Positions 1-13,500 of a stretch of DNA of 64,000 nt are shown here, piece by piece. Where the stretch lies: contig NC_079879.1 in NCBI RefSeq assembly GCF_029227915.1, forward strand, positions 10,478,001-10,542,000, read 5' to 3'. The notes under the pieces are model-generated. The model was given only the letters and a program-made list of their open reading frames with translations, was not told the DNA's origin and searched no databases. Source of the stretch: Hydractinia symbiolongicarpus. Lineage: Eukaryota; Cnidaria; Hydrozoa; Anthoathecata; Hydractiniidae. Positions within the stretch are counted from its first letter, which is position 1, and every line of letters starts with the position of its first letter. Both the position numbers and the translations under genes were made by a program.

Positions 1-192
1 CCTTTGTTGTTTATTCTAGTCTTAGAAGCACTGTCGATGGAGTTCAGAACAGGTTATCCATGGGAGTTATTGTATGCAGATGATTTGGTTCTCATAGCAG
101 AGTCGATGGAAGAATTAGTTGAAAAGTTTGAGAAGTGGAAGAAAGGACTAGAAGAGAAAGGGCTAAAGGTTAACACAGCAAAGTCTAAAGTC
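1..192 (+). mobile_element. Non-LTR retrotransposon reverse transcriptase fragment
   Basis: The forward frame from base 1 encodes a piece of a reverse transcriptase palm. It has a PLLFILVLEAL stretch, then the catalytic motif LLYADDLVLIA at about 73-105, then a helix rich in E and K ending in GLKVNTAKSKV. The YADD box and the following 'KTK/KSK' motif are typical of LINE-type reverse transcriptases. The match stops near base 192, and the rest of the frame is unrelated AT-rich sequence, so the copy is truncated on the right. The left side is cut by the window edge. It may be the same family as the C-terminal fragment at 36350-36930, but the two pieces do not overlap, so this is inference. The clade is uncertain. 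Confidence 0.85.
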
Positions 193-1616
193 AATCAAGT
201 CATCCGAAAATTGTTTTTTCAATTCACTTCATTTTTGCTTGAAAAATTTAAGCAACAACAGCTTTATTTTTCATATTAACTAAACACCAAACTTCAATAA
301 AAACAGCTAAAGTTTATCTTTATAGCTGTTTTTATTTAGGTCTTCTTCTTTAACTTATCATCAAGAAAGTCAATAGCATTAAGTTTCTGTTTACGCAAGA
401 AAATAGTAGACAATTTTTAATCCAGTGAAATAAGCAATAACAATGACCCGAATCCAGTGTGATAAAACTTTCCTGAAGACCGCCGTCGCCGTGATGAAAG
501 AGTAAACCAACATATCACACTACTTCGTACATGTGATTTAAAAACAATTTTTTTGCATTGTTTGAAAGAGTATCTTCATTAAATTATTGCGTATTTTACT
601 ATCATCACCTAAATAGGCAACACTTAACCTAATTAGGTTATATATATTTCATTTTAACATAATTCTTACTTTCGCGAACATATCAAGGCACGAGTAACAA
701 TTTTTGAATCATGGTCGCGTAGACTATCCATTCTGTACAAAGATTTTTTGCGATTTTATCTTAGGAATATGTGAAAAGCCGTTAAATATTGTAATGTCTT
801 AACTAGGTTACATATGGCCAAACTAGTTAGGGTTAGGGTTAGGGTTAGAAAGGAGCCCTGAAAAAAAGAAGAGGCTAAAATTGTGCATATTTTACATGGT
901 AGCCTCACAAATTCCAAGCGATATACCCTGTTTATTATTTCCAGATTGGACAATGGCTTAGAATTATTTATTATTTATATTATTTATATATTATCTATAT
1001 TATTTAATGTTGATTTTGAGTTATGCAGACCCAATTAGGGTCTTTGCTCTACCTGACAACCCCCTGCAACATCCAATGATGCACACAATGTGCCATCTCC
1101 CCAGTTTCCCTCACATGGCTTGTGTTAATCCCAGGCTATGGTACCATTTACTCACCCATATTGAATCCCATTCAAGGGGAAACTGTATCTCGAAATACTC
1201 CTTTCAACTTTTGAAAAGATTGTTATTATCTATACATATAATACAAAGCTTCCATGTGTCTGTCTGTGACTTGCAAAGACACAACCTTTGAATTTCGCTT
1301 CGGCACTCGGCAATTGCCGAAGTATTAGCAGTGATAAGGCTTACGCTTTGGCAATAATATAATAATTCGGAACATACACATTGACGCAGGACAAACATAG
1401 CAGGTTTTACAACTGAAGTTTTTATCCTGTATAAACATTTTTGAATAATTCGCCACCATATAAGGATTTTTGATATATTCCAAAAAAAAAAAAAATCCAG
1501 ACAACTGGGACGAAAAACTAACTCCATCTGATGAGAGTGTATCAATCAAACTGCCTTGCACAAGTAAACAAATACGAAGTTATACAATGTCTTGTTAACA
1601 AATTTTTATGTTTTAG
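193..1616. other. AT-rich intergenic / 5' flank of BAP18
   Basis: I see no supported gene here. The stretch contains a short telomere-like run (listed separately), an AT-rich low-complexity patch at about 961-1010, and an A13 run near 1482-1494. The right end is a pyrimidine-rich tract with a splice acceptor AG at 1615-1616, immediately before the BAP18 leader. Confidence 0.5.
827..848. repeat. Short interstitial telomere-like TTAGGG run
   Basis: Three perfect TTAGGG units plus a partial fourth lie in tandem. TTAGGG is the telomere repeat of most animals, including cnidarians. A run this short inside a gene-bearing region is more likely an interstitial telomeric sequence or part of a mobile element end than a chromosome end. 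A second, shorter run (two units) is at about 38296-38307. Confidence 0.8.
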
Positions 1617-1627
1617 AAATATAAATA

Positions 1628-2290
1628 ATGACGCAGGCAGGAAAGGTTGCAGAAATTTTCTCCACTGCTGGAGAAGCATTTTCAAAGTTGGGTACACTAG
1701 CTATGTCTCTGCAACCCAACAGTGAGCGCCCTCAAGATGTTGGAAAATGGGGAAATGAAGAGATTGAAATGTTACGCAAGGCAGTAACACAGTTCGGAAA
1801 TGATATTGAGAAGATAAGCGAACAAATTAAAACAAAATCTTCTATTCAGATTAAAGCAGCTTTAAAACAGAGAGCTTTGGAGAATTTCGCAGTCCCTTCA
1901 AATAAGAAAAGTTCCCTGTCAGTAACAGGTTCAAGTATAGCATCTCAATTAAATAAATCTCCCATGAAAATGTCAACGATTGCAAGGACTATTGGTCAAA
2001 AGAGTAAAGTGGTTAATGTAATGCCTATTATTGGAACTCCGCAGGCAATAAAGAAAGCAAAAATAGATATCCCTGGAAATCTAAATGTTTTAACCTCAAC
2101 ACAACCGAAACCTGTGATTATTCATCAAAACCAACCAGTTGGTATACCAGCTGTTGCAACTAGCCAAGCTTTTCAGATGATATTACCTCATACGAAAGTG
2201 ATTCCAAGTCCTGTAGCTGTCTTGCAGTCTGGTGTCGTGCAGCGTGTTTCTGATGCCAATACAAGCGGTGCAGTGGATGTTGAAAGTTAA
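1628..2290 (+). CDS. BAP18: Chromatin complexes subunit BAP18 (C17orf49 family)
   Basis: This encodes a 220-residue protein in one coding exon. The start MTQAGKVAEIFSTAGEAF, then a SANT/Myb-like helix block at about residues 38-90 (KWGNEEIEMLRKAVTQFG, then KTKSSIQIKAALKQ), match the human BAP18 pattern of KWTETEIEMLRAAVKRFG and VAQIKATVKRK. The rest is Ser/Pro/Val-rich and low in predicted structure, and it is longer than in the 172-residue human protein. Family knowledge: BAP18 is a subunit shared by the MLL1/WDR5 and NURF complexes and reads H3K4me3 through its SANT domain, so it acts in the nucleus. The start is chosen by homology. A splice acceptor (TTTTAG) ends at 1616, 11 nt before the ATG, so the 5'UTR is either spliced or trans-spliced. 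The 1.5 kb that follows separates it from WDR54 on the same strand. Confidence 0.92.
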   Translation: MTQAGKVAEIFSTAGEAFSKLGTLAMSLQPNSERPQDVGKWGNEEIEMLRKAVTQFGNDIEKISEQIKTKSSIQIKAALKQRALENFAVPSNKKSSLSVTGSSIASQLNKSPMKMSTIARTIGQKSKVVNVMPIIGTPQAIKKAKIDIPGNLNVLTSTQPKPVIIHQNQPVGIPAVATSQAFQMILPHTKVIPSPVAVLQSGVVQRVSDANTSGAVDVES

Positions 2291-3798
2291 TGGTTTATAT
2301 TGACATAGAATATTATCTCTCAAATTTTTGTATATAAGAGATTTCACAGGTTGTGATTGTACTATAGACTGTTTTATGGCAAATAATTACAAATTCAACT
2401 AAACATGATTGAGTAAATTACAATTTCTAGTTTGGTTTTTGCTTTTTATATTTGCTTAATTTATAACATTTGCTTTGCTGAATAATTATTGATGTTAGCA
2501 AAAACTTCTAAAGTTTGGATATATAAATTTTTTTGTGATGCATGTGAACCAGCATTTTTAATTCCTAACGCCTTATGGAATATTCTTGGGACAGTATATA
2601 CACATTTTTTTTATAAGAAAATGCGCCTCAAAAACCTTAAAATCTTAGGAATACACAACACAAAGTTTATTTTTTTCCAAAACAATTTTCTTATAAAAAA
2701 ACGTGTACATATATCATTTTTTCATTTTTAAACTATATCCAAGTTGGTTGATATGTGTTAGCATAGTCATATCATGTATGTATATATTACATTTTTTATG
2801 TAAACAATATATATGCATAGAATCAGCTTTTCGTATTGAGCTGTATACTAATGTAAAAAATGCTCTTTGATGCAATATTTATGATATAAAAGAAGAAAAC
2901 TTATATTCTTTATTTCTTATTTCTGTAAAATGGTATAGTAATTGAAGCTGTAAGGGGGGGAAAAGAAGATATGTGCTGGTTAATTTCATAATAATTTTGT
3001 TACAAACTATTATTTTATAAACACTCTTTTTAATTTATTTTTGCTTGAACTGAACATGGTTAGACAAATTTTATTTAAAAAATCTTAGTGTAAGTTTGGC
3101 TGAGAAAAATATCAATTTATATTCTAAACTTGCTGTGTGGATATGGAAAGAAGTGATTCATTTCTTCCTGTTATTTGCCCTTATTTTTCGAGCATATTTA
3201 GAGTGTGGCTAGGGTCGGGAACAAGGTATAGAAGGACAGATTAAAAACTAGTAAAATTAAAAATCTTAAGGAAATTTTTCTCCAACTATAATACATTTAA
3301 AACTCTTGTATTGAATCTTAATTTTATAGTGATTTTTCAAAGTTTGAGTGGAGATGTAGTTTGATTCCATCTTAATTTTCAACATAGACATATTTTAAGA
3401 TTTATTAGAGGGAGTTACAAAGGGAAGACCTCTTGATAATTTACTGTGTGCTACCGTTTACTTCTTGTTCTTATGGGCAGTTTGAACAAACAATTTGACA
3501 AGCATAAGAAATAATAACATAACTTTATTGAACTATTGCTAAATAATGAAAAGCTTGTACATTTTTCACAAAATGTAAAAAATAAACTAATAAATAAAAA
3601 GGAAAAAGGTTTTTAAATAAAGGGTTAGAAAAATATCAAACATTGTTGACAAACTTTTGTTCCTTAGAAAAACAAGATAGTTATTATGCTCCTATAACCG
3701 TTCTTCCCATGAAAATTGTTTGAGATGCAAGAGTGTTTATTTTTTGTTGTTGTTTTGTTTGTTGTTATTTAACTTTTCATGTCAACTTTGTTTTTTAG
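2291..3798. other. BAP18 3' flank and WDR54 5' flank
   Basis: This is AT-rich sequence with no supported gene; its short open frames have no recognisable protein content. It presumably holds the BAP18 3'UTR. I could not find a canonical AATAAA close behind the stop. The right end is a T-rich tract with an AG at 3797-3798 that reads as a splice acceptor for WDR54. Confidence 0.45.
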
Positions 3799-3822
3799 AA
3801 ATATAAAAATTATATCGCAACA

Positions 3823-6800
3823 ATGTATTCAGCAGTTACTTCTGTTCCTATAAAGTCTAGTTCATCATTATTATATAACAATTTCGATGCGTTACTTTCT
3901 GAAAATCCTTTGGAAACTTTATATAGCATTGTACATAAATCGGCAGTTTGGTTATTTAACCCTAAAGCAGCATTAGAAGGAGATAGCACAACTTATAAAA
4001 GAGTAATTTGCAAAGGTGAAGGATCTCATTCAAGCTCTTTGATATTTCAGGTAAGTAATGTTCTCATGTTTGTGTTTCTTCTTATTAAGGCTGCCTCTTT
4101 TGTTATTAGTGTCAACATTTACTATCTTCTGTAACCCCGTTATTTTTTTTCCTGTTTACTGCTCAGCTGTGACATTTATAGTTTAAACATTTTTAACCAT
4201 AATTAGAGGAGTTTTGGGACCCATATAAAAAAGGTATCAAAATTAGGCGATTTGATCAGATTACATCAGATTTCAAAGTTTCTAAATAAATACTGTTAAA
4301 AAGTCTTTGGAAACGTAGACAAGACTATGGATATACGATATGTGCAGAATATGATAGATGTAGTGCTGTAGTTATCCCTTGAACAAGAAACTCAGAGTAA
4401 CATTTTGTTCTTTAAACATTTTCTTTACCTTTTTCTGCAGTTTTTTAATCATGTGACCAGATGATGACATAGAAGTTTTATCCAGGTGTCAAATTCTTCT
4501 TCGACTTATATAAGTTAAAAAGAGTCAAAGTTACATCGCCATAGCTCTAGTACTTTTATTTTTCCCTCTGGAAAATTAGCCGACAAATAGCTGGGAATGA
4601 AAGGGTAAACAAACAAATTATAGACTTTATTCTTGACAGAATAATGAAAAAATTGTCATAGCGGTACTAGTTTGATTTTGTTGCAAATTCAGAAATTCCA
4701 TTATCCAATATCAGATTTTGCAAACTCTGCAGTTACACTACACAGTAGAAAAGTATTTTTCATATTCTTTATATTATATTATATATTTATATTATATTAT
4801 TATTATCTTAATATTAATTAACTTGCATAAAATCTTTATTTTAGGCGAAATGGTGTGTGTTGGCGCACAGAACTTTATTAGTTGTCACATCTGTGAAAGG
4901 AACACAGGTTAGTGTAATGTGTTTGCGAATGAAATGTTGAACTTGCGTAACATTTTACGATTGTATCCTATTTTATGTTTTAGTTTTTTGAATCGGATGG
5001 ATCCATCATGGTGTTTTGGCAGTCTCTATCACCAAGTGCCACAGAAGGTTGAATTCGACATTTCAAGTTTTTGATTAGTTTAACTAGTTTATTTCTTCAA
5101 CTGCTGACAAAAATCGTTTTTCTTCATTTCCAGGTCTTGCACAGTATGCTCGTGGTATTACAGGAGTTGGAGAAAAACATATTTGTTTTGGTATGATAAA
5201 TCAATTTCTACTTTGTTGCACTGTTCAACATGTTTGTGAGTGTGAGGTATGCCCTGTAAGTTAAACGTAATATGGCTACCAAAGTTCTTCAAGCTATGAA
5301 TTGCGTTTTGTTAGGTGAACAGCTTTATTACAGTTTTGTTTACACTAAAAGACATTAATACTTGTGTGAGCTATCTGTAAACTGGAAGTCATATGTCCTG
5401 TTAATACACCTACAATTTCTGTTTTATTTTGGAACATCACTTTCCCGTTTTTAAATTTGTATTGTTTGAGATGCAAGAACATCACTCAGTAAATACAAAA
5501 GATAGTTTGCTTTGTTTTGACCACCTCCAGCAGAAGGATTTTAAGACCGTTATTTTTAAAAACATGTACGACGAATCAGCAAAACATTTATTTTCAAGTC
5601 GTCTTTTTTCTAGGAACTGCTGATGGAAGCATTCTTGTGTTTGATGTACCTTCAAAAGGAAATGGTGTCAAGTTACAAGAAACATTGAACGCACATGATC
5701 AAAGTATTACTGAACTACACGCCTCTAACGACACGATGATATCCGGTGATGAGAAGGGGAAGATTGTGGTGTGGAGGGCTGGCGGTTACTTTCAAAAACT
5801 TAGAGTCATTGATGGTTATAAGTATGTTTCCTAACAGAGTTTTCCATAAAGCTTTTACGGAATTACTGCGAAGGAGTTTTTTTCAAGAATAAAATGAAAC
5901 AACCACACTGTGAAAATGGGTACAGATTGACCCATAGGACTGGATGGTTCGTGTTATAGTTGAAATTCGCCAGATGATGTTAATATTGCGTTCGGACTGT
6001 ATTTACTTCTTTTTTGACAGCTCCAGCGTATAGCTACAATGACAGTTTTCATGTATAAATGTCGCGAAGAAACATTTTGTGTACTAAGTTTTCGCACATT
6101 GAAAGATATCGAAAAAGCTCGAATGCAGCAAAAATCGAATTGATACACGTAAAATCAGAAACAATCAAAATTATTTCTGCTTTTTCCTATTTTTAGTATC
6201 GTAAATTTAAATTTTTGTTTTTCATAATTTCGCAAAGTTGACAGATATTAAGTGATTTTGCACATCAATGTTATGGAGCAATTAGCTTTTCATATTTGTT
6301 TTTCTTTAGCTATCCAGCATCTAGCATTCGCATATGGAAAAACTTTGTTGTAGCTGGTTATGGTAGCGGACATGTACGAGTATTTAACTCAGAGACTGGT
6401 GTTATTATTGCTGAAATCGCGGCTCATGCGAGGTGGATTAATGCAATTGATATTGCAGAAGATAGTGGAATGGTAAGGGAACATTGTTTAAAAATTACGT
6501 AAATCACAAATATGGCTAGATGAAATGACTAGCTGATGTACCCAAGGGAAACAGAGTTATCAGAAAAGGTTTTAAAAAAGTCTAGTTAAAAAATTCAATT
6601 CGTGAAGTAATTTTGCGCTAATAAAATCTTTATAGTATTTTGCAATTTTCTGGGGAAACATTTCTTAGGGTTTTGATAGAAGCAGTCGAATAAATTTGTT
6701 GTTGTTTTTGTTTTCCAGTTACTGACGACATCAGAAGACAGCTATTTTCGAATATGGAATCTTTCTTCTGTAAGTTTTTTTTTTTACCAATCATTTTGAA

Positions 6801-7414
6801 AAAGCAAAAAACTTTGTCATACTTATTGCACGAATTGCGATTTGCAATTTGATTAGCCTTTGATGGATTTGATTAACACTATACATCAAAATAAACCGAT
6901 TTCAAATTAGGTTTTACTATTTCAAGAAAGTTATCCGTCATAACTGGGGAAGATAATCTTCCATATTAATTACTGCTTTCTATCTCTTCGTGCCCAATAA
7001 TAGTTGCTTAAAATGCACCGAAAAGGTACTGTCAAAATCGCCGTGAAAGTTTCTACGGGTTTAGGTCTACACCATGTGTTTCCTAGCTAGTTTTTTAAAA
7101 GGCAAGAGGAATATAAAAAATCCTTGAAAGTTTTAAAATTTGTAAATTAAAAAAACCGTGAGCTAACAACTGCATCTATTTGTTTATTCTAACGATCTTT
7201 GTCTCTTCTTGAAAAAGAGGCAAAGCAGGGTATGGGATTACCAGGTGAATTTTTCTCTGTTATTCTTTGTGTGTACTCTTAGTTTGAGGTTGTTCAACAA
7301 ACATCTATCGGAGATATACAAATAACAGGTGCAAAGTTTCTCAACAGTGAAGGAACGAAATTTGGATTGACCGGATATGATTTAACGGACGTACTAGTGT
7401 ATCAAAAAACCTAA
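3823..7414 (+). CDS. WDR54: WD repeat-containing protein 54
   Basis: Eight exons give a 321-residue protein (human is 334): 3823-4050, 4845-4907, 4984-5047, 5134-5190, 5614-5821, 6310-6472, 6719-6769 and 7283-7414. All introns are GT-AG and the phases join without a stop. The joins reproduce human WDR54 blocks: AKWCVLAHRTLLVVTS (human HWCVLPFRVLLVLTS), GTADGSILVFDVPSKG, FVVAGYGSGHVRVFNSETG, AHARWINAIDIA, LLTTSEDSYFRIWNLSS and the ending FGLTGYDLTDVLVYQKT. It should fold as a WD40 beta-propeller. In mammals WDR54 has been linked to ERK/EGFR signalling and cell proliferation, and its biochemistry is poorly defined. The N-terminal 75 residues are the least conserved, so the first exon is the weakest part. 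An AG at 3797-3798 lies 24 nt upstream of the ATG. Confidence 0.93.
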
Positions 7415-10400
7415 TGGTTGCCTTAGGTGTGTAGTTTTTTGTTAGAAAATTAGAATTACTACTTATAGATCTGTGAAATTTTTTTTAAACTGTGTAATTT
7501 ATTTGTCATTCATTGTATATATTATATAAGTAAAACCCAGAAGCAACTGTTGTTGTTGTTGTTGTTGTTGTTGTTTTTAATAGTAGTGCTTCTATAGGTG
7601 CCTTTTTGTGATAGAACAAAGAGAAATAAGAGCAACAGTGTATTTACATAACCGAGAGAAACTCTATGTCCAATCTATCGGCGAAAGTCAGGATAGAATT
7701 CAACAAAATGATTATAAACTCGTCAGGAAAATATCAGAATTTTATAGAAAATATATAGGTCTTTTACAGTAACCTTCGTCTACGACAAGCTGTTAACGGC
7801 TTCACATCCCAGATTTTCTAATAATTATATCAACGTTTAGATGTGTTGTAGAAACTTTTTTATTCTGAAGGGGAATTTTTGTGTTTTGTTTGCCGGAAAT
7901 TTTGGACTTATTAGAGGGGCGGATGCCCTGGACTCTGTCCAGAACAATCTGCGATTAATTATTTCGGTTTTTGGTGTGTGTTTTCTCTTTATTAAGACTA
8001 CACAAGATATTTTATCATACGTTGTACAGAGTATCAAATTATAATTTAAAGACATAAATTATTCAAGCCTTATGAAGAAACTTTTTTTTATTAGAACCTT
8101 TTTTGTAATTCTTGTAACTATATTTTCCACTCGCAGAAAATACTACGCAATTTCGATCCTTTTTTTTTAACACATTAAGCTTCCTGACAAAGCCAGCTAA
8201 CGTGATTTGAAGAATTGCGGGGAGAAAGTTTCGCGAGGATGAAAAAAAAACGCAAAATTTTAGGAATTACTTTCGCGAATCTATTTCGCGTAAAATAATC
8301 TTTCGCGTTCAACTGGAAAACTTTTGTGATTTTTGGTTTCTGTGAAAAACAGATTTGTTTACATCAACAAATTTTTCTTTCTAATTAGTTTAAATTGCGG
8401 ATCGACTTCCTAGGCGATTTTGCCTGGGATAAACTTTCACAAATTCACATGTCAGTCTTTTTCGCAAAAATGGCCAAAAACGAGAAAACTTTCTCCGCGA
8501 AAAAGATAATTTTCCCTACGTACTTCCCGTTTAAGATAGCGTCCAAGGTAGTTCCCCTAGAAAAAATTTTTAAATTTCAAGAATTGTCATTTAGCTGTTT
8601 TTCGACAGCAAATTCATCTTAGAATACCGTGCGGTGTTCCACAAGCATTCAGAAAGCTGTCTTAACCACGCCCCCCCCCCCCCCCCCCGAAGTGAACTCG
8701 TCAGACTTTACTCGTCATCGATTAGACTTAAGACCTTAGGTATTTGGTGCTTCACACGCCAAAATAGTGATGCCGTACACCTTTTGTTGATGCACCAGTC
8801 AAGAATGTCCATAAAATAATCTTTAAACAAGTTTTTTTGCCGTTTAAGTTTGGAATCCAAGCGAAACAAGAATTCTCAAGATCGTAGCACACACACTTTA
8901 CAATTTCCTCTGTCATTGCATTATTACCACCTAGTGTTTAAATGAAACCGATTTTCAGTTATCTGGAAGACGTGAAATGCGCTTCACTCAATCCATACAC
9001 GTGACCCTTGAGGAACAAAAGCAGCCGAAAAGGCGTTAGAAATAACGCATGTTAATCAGTTATTTGGATAAGTGTTGAGCAGCAAAATGTCATATTTTGC
9101 CTATACTTCTTCTAGCAACGGGTAACCATGGCAACCAATCACTGAAATTTTTGAGTTAATTTTGTCCTACTGCCACATACTATGATATCCTCATCACGTA
9201 TCTTCAGAAAAGACAATCCTCTGTGATATGTTTTTTTTCTAGGGGAACCACATTAAAAGTAAAGATAGTAAAAAAAATCAACAAGTCCGCTTCATTAGCG
9301 CTCTTTTAGCGAAAACTATTGGGTAAAGTTTGCCAAAAACTTACTTCTCACACATCTTTAGGGCGTAATAATTGTATTAATTCCGCGCAAAATTCATTGC
9401 GTGAAACCTAAAAAATAACATGATTGTACATTTATACATTTACGTAACAATCAAGGGCAATATGCAAGCAGTTTGTCTGCTGCGTATGGAGAGGAATGAA
9501 AACAATTCGCCACACATTTCTGTTACGTAAAACGCTGAACTCGCTCAGCTCTGCAAGGTTTAAATAAAACTTTGGTTCATTGAGACATATCTCATTAAAT
9601 ATTACGCCCAGAAAACTGTGTATTGGAGGGTCACGTGACGAGGCCTCCTCGAGGGTTATGTTCGTCTCGCCGTTCCGGGATAAGAGACAACAAGCGCTGG
9701 GAACAAGGTTGCAGTATTTTGTCTTCGCGCTTAAAAAAGTCGTAAATAAAAAAGCAAATGTGATATTTTTTATTTACTTTGTTGCTGAATTTCAAGAACG
9801 GGCGGTTTCCAGATAAACAGGTATTTAAAAAAGGCGAGTAACCGACAAAACAGCCTGGACAAAAATCATAATAAAGATTAAATTTGGCACACTTGTCTCA
9901 GGAACTATCAGGATTGACTAAAAAAAAGCCCATCATAAACCTTGGGAAGTCGGTTTTAGGGTGAAGTTCATAATAGCGAATATGGTACATTATTAACTTT
10001 ACAGTTTGAAGAACTTGAAGGTTGCCGCGCTTCCTAAATATTTTCACAAGTTGTGGTGAAGACTGAAAGGAAATAAAACTCACTGTCGAATAGACGTATT
10101 TACCACTTTTTAAGAATCCCCAGTGGCCGTCTTATGCAAGTTAGACTGCACATTTGCATTACTTTGATGAATTGTCAATTAGGATTTAAAAGGGATGCAA
10201 AGGGGGTTAAAAAGGAGGGTGTATGTAGTACGGTAGTTCAAAATCATAATAATAATCACCATCATTCTCGTTCTGGAATTTATTTAGTCCTAAATGATTT
10301 GAAACACTGCAGAAATTACTTTTACACCGCGATCAACATTTTAGGAAGAAACATTTCGGGGTATTTTCTCTTGCTGAAACGTGTATATATTTACAGGAAG

Positions 10401-10555
10401 GTAAATATAAAAGTAACTTCAATAATTTAAAAAAATTTATAAAAAAAATTTCAAAGTATACAATTAAATAAACCCAATAGCTTGGTGCAGCAAATCTTTT
10501 TTCCACTTTGGATCGGATTTATGCTGGACAATGTTACGTGAAAGACATTCAAAAA
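7415..10555. other. Intergenic spacer between convergent WDR54 and CTSZ
   Basis: No gene is supported here. It holds the presumed 3'UTRs of both convergent genes, a (TGT)n microsatellite at about 7549-7576, an 18-bp poly-C run at 8671-8688, and degenerate CGCGAA-rich repeat DNA at about 8215-8520. Open frames at 9580-9816 and 10134-10430 have no recognisable domains, no splice-junction support and low-complexity content. Confidence 0.5.
8671..8688. repeat. Poly-C homopolymer (18 bp)
   Basis: Eighteen consecutive C residues lie in otherwise AT-rich DNA. Length may be unreliable, because such runs are often miscalled in sequencing. It has no evident link to a gene. Confidence 0.9.
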
Positions 10556-13500
10556 TTACCATCCTTTTGGCAAAATTGGTACACCAAACGAACAATCTTG
10601 TTCAATTCCCAAGTTATACTTTCCACCTTGTCCGCCCTTGTAAAGACTTGTTGGGACTTTAAACCACCCTTGTTCGCCCCATGGTTGACCCCAAGAGTTT
10701 CGGCCAATCCAGTATTCCACACCATTCTCATCAACGCCCCACCCATGAACAGAAATGGCGTGATTAATTGTGGATACTTCGTTATATTCAGTAAATACGC
10801 CACCTTCATATGCATCAAAAGCAGCAGTAGCCATGACGCCACAAGCGATCGGCCCACGCTTAAAAAGTTCCGCCATCATTTTTTCACGACCGCTTACTCG
10901 ACCTAAAAAGAATTTGAACTATATTATATACAGACACTAAAACGCGAAAATAACAATTTTAAGGACTGACCGCCAGAGCATTTAAAAAGTTAAAAGCTTT
11001 TATTGTCCTTCAAGTTTCCACACAAAGCTGAAAACCAAAAAGTTAGAAGAAAAACTCGCAAATTACGAGTTTCACAATTATTTCAGAAGAAAATAATTTT
11101 CGCAAAATTGACAAAAACTCGAGAAATATAACTTTTGCAAAAATAAATTCCTAAAACTTGTCCAGATTCGAGCCTGAAGGTTTCTTTTGTAAATCACCCT
11201 TTGTAATGGTTTCAAATAAAAATCTGTATGCAAAAAAAATTTGTAACATAAGGAAGCGAAATATTTACCGTATTCAGAAACTTTGAATAATGTATAATTC
11301 TTGATGACATGACATTCACCAAATGTTGTGCATGTTCCACATTGATTAAAAGTATTACATTCTTGGTCTTTAGCTTGGTAATTATTGCAAGTTTCATCTG
11401 GAATTCCTTTGTTATGAGCATACTCGAATACGCCCACCATAGTGCCTCCGTGACAAGTTCCTGCACCACCTTAATAACAAAAGTGTTATTGTTTAGATAT
11501 GTGAATGCAAATTGCACTTCTTATTGCTTCCACTAGAGTAGCTCTACCGTTTTACATAACAGTGAACAGATAGGTAAAACCATCCATATTGCAGCATCCT
11601 TAACAATTCAGGGATGCCTACCTGTTGTACAGCAAGTATATACTTCTTTATAATAATAGCTGTATTTTGTTTGTCTGTTTGCAAGAAAAGCGCCGCTCAA
11701 CGGACACATAACATAGGGTTAATTTAAAGTCAGACAACTCGGGTGGATTTTTCCTCAAGTTAACAACTAGTTTGGAATATGTTCATAAACTGTTTGCATT
11801 TAAAGATATACTGCACAGATTTGGTTTGATTACCTGTATGGCATGGCATTGAAAAGTAGGAAACACAAATCTGAATGTTTAGTTCAAATTGTATTGGAAT
11901 TACAGGATTTTTCAAACACTGTTTCAAAAAAATCTTCCCTGCATTCCAGATTTTTCCAGGTTGTAAGCTAAAGTTATTCTTTGCAATTATATATTTCTCA
12001 ACAGTGTGATAAGCATCCTGGAAATATTTTTACACATTTAGTTTAATGAGATAGCCCAAAATGACTAAATACATTGTCCAAACGTTTCCATTCTGCTATA
12101 TTTGGAGGTGACAATACCACAAAGAACATAAAAAATTGTTTTGAATTATTTTTTTAAAAAAGGGAAGAAAAGCACATTGAATAGAGTGGAAAGCAGGGGT
12201 TAGGGTCACAAATGGGAGGGGCGATGCCCTTTGATTAATTATTTATGAAAATTTGATACCATATTGGTAATTTCAACGAGTAGTCTCAAGTATGTATACA
12301 CAAATAGAAAAACAGGGGGTGGTGGTATTCCAAAATCAAACTTGAGCAGACAAGGTAGGGTGGTGCGGGGTTGTGAATACATAAGTGAACATGCTCTATA
12401 AATCACCCTACGGCTGTAAAATGTTAATTTGTACTGAAATTTGTGTACTCAATACCTATTATTTAATAAATTGGCAGTCTAAATGAATTGATGTGAGACT
12501 AAAACTCTCTATTTGATAAAACAAAACAAAAAAATTTAAAATAGAGCAAGGATTGGGTTTCTTTTTTCCCTGGTATGTCATTAAAGGATCATTTATTTTA
12601 GCATGGGCTTTTATAAAATATTCAATTAAAAAATCAATTCAGCTTACCACAGTCAAGCACATTTTGTACAGAAAGATAAGCTGATGGGAAAGCTCCCCCT
12701 CTCATTATGTTGATACGATCTGCAAGTGAGCTAGTTGTACCATGTGCCCAACAGGAGCCACAATACTGTGGAATATGTTGATTTCGTGTTGTGCTAGCAT
12801 AATTAGTTCCATTGAAATTTCTCCAATCAAGACTTTTAGGAAGAGATGCTAAGTTTATGTATTCATGAGGTCGTGGTGTTATGCTAAATATAAGAACATA
12901 GATGTACTAATATATATAATAGATCTGTTAAAGTTCTTTTCAATGATTTATTATGGCATCTCAACAGTTCACTGGATATCATGTCAAAACACACATTGAA
13001 ACTTGTCTATAGAAGTTAAAGAATGCGAGACAATTTTGTTATTACAAGTGTTCTTGAAAAATTCTTACAAAGCATTTTTCCACTCCTTTTGTTGAAAGTA
13101 TTACACACAACTAAACACATAATTTTTTTGTGGCCTGTCAATGGCAATGAAAATGGTGAACAGGTAGCTAGATAGTTAGTAAAGTAATAAACAGAAAGTA
13201 ACAAGTCATGGAAAACCTTCATTGTGAGCGTGTGTGTAATAAAAAAAAGGAAAAAGAAATATAGCTAGCTAGCTATAGTGTTTTCTTTTTATAAGAAACC
13301 AGGTGAAGGGCGGAAAACTCTAATAACAAGTGCCAGGTTGGAGGGCCTATTTTGCTCGGCGACTAACTTAAGAAATTCGAGTAGCTGACATATGGAGGTC
13401 ATTCTTGTCTCGGTGATTCATGAGACGCGCGAAAACTGCGCACACGAGATTCGGTTTCTCTTGGTTTGCGTTATAATTTTTAATCTATGATCTATTATCA

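Noticed and set aside
827-848. True chromosome end
   Set aside because: Only about 3.7 TTAGGG units occur and genes or retroelements lie on both sides, so it is interstitial.
9580-9816. 78-codon frame with an RDEASSRVMFVSPFRDKR block
   Set aside because: The GC-richer part resembles dispersed repeat DNA (a CGCTGGGAACAAGGTTG-like stretch also appears near 26990), and no splice or domain support exists.
10549-10906. Overlapping frames on both strands over the last CTSZ exon
   Set aside because: Only the minus-strand frame carries the conserved [10 protein letters not shown] and RNSWG motifs; the others are shadows.
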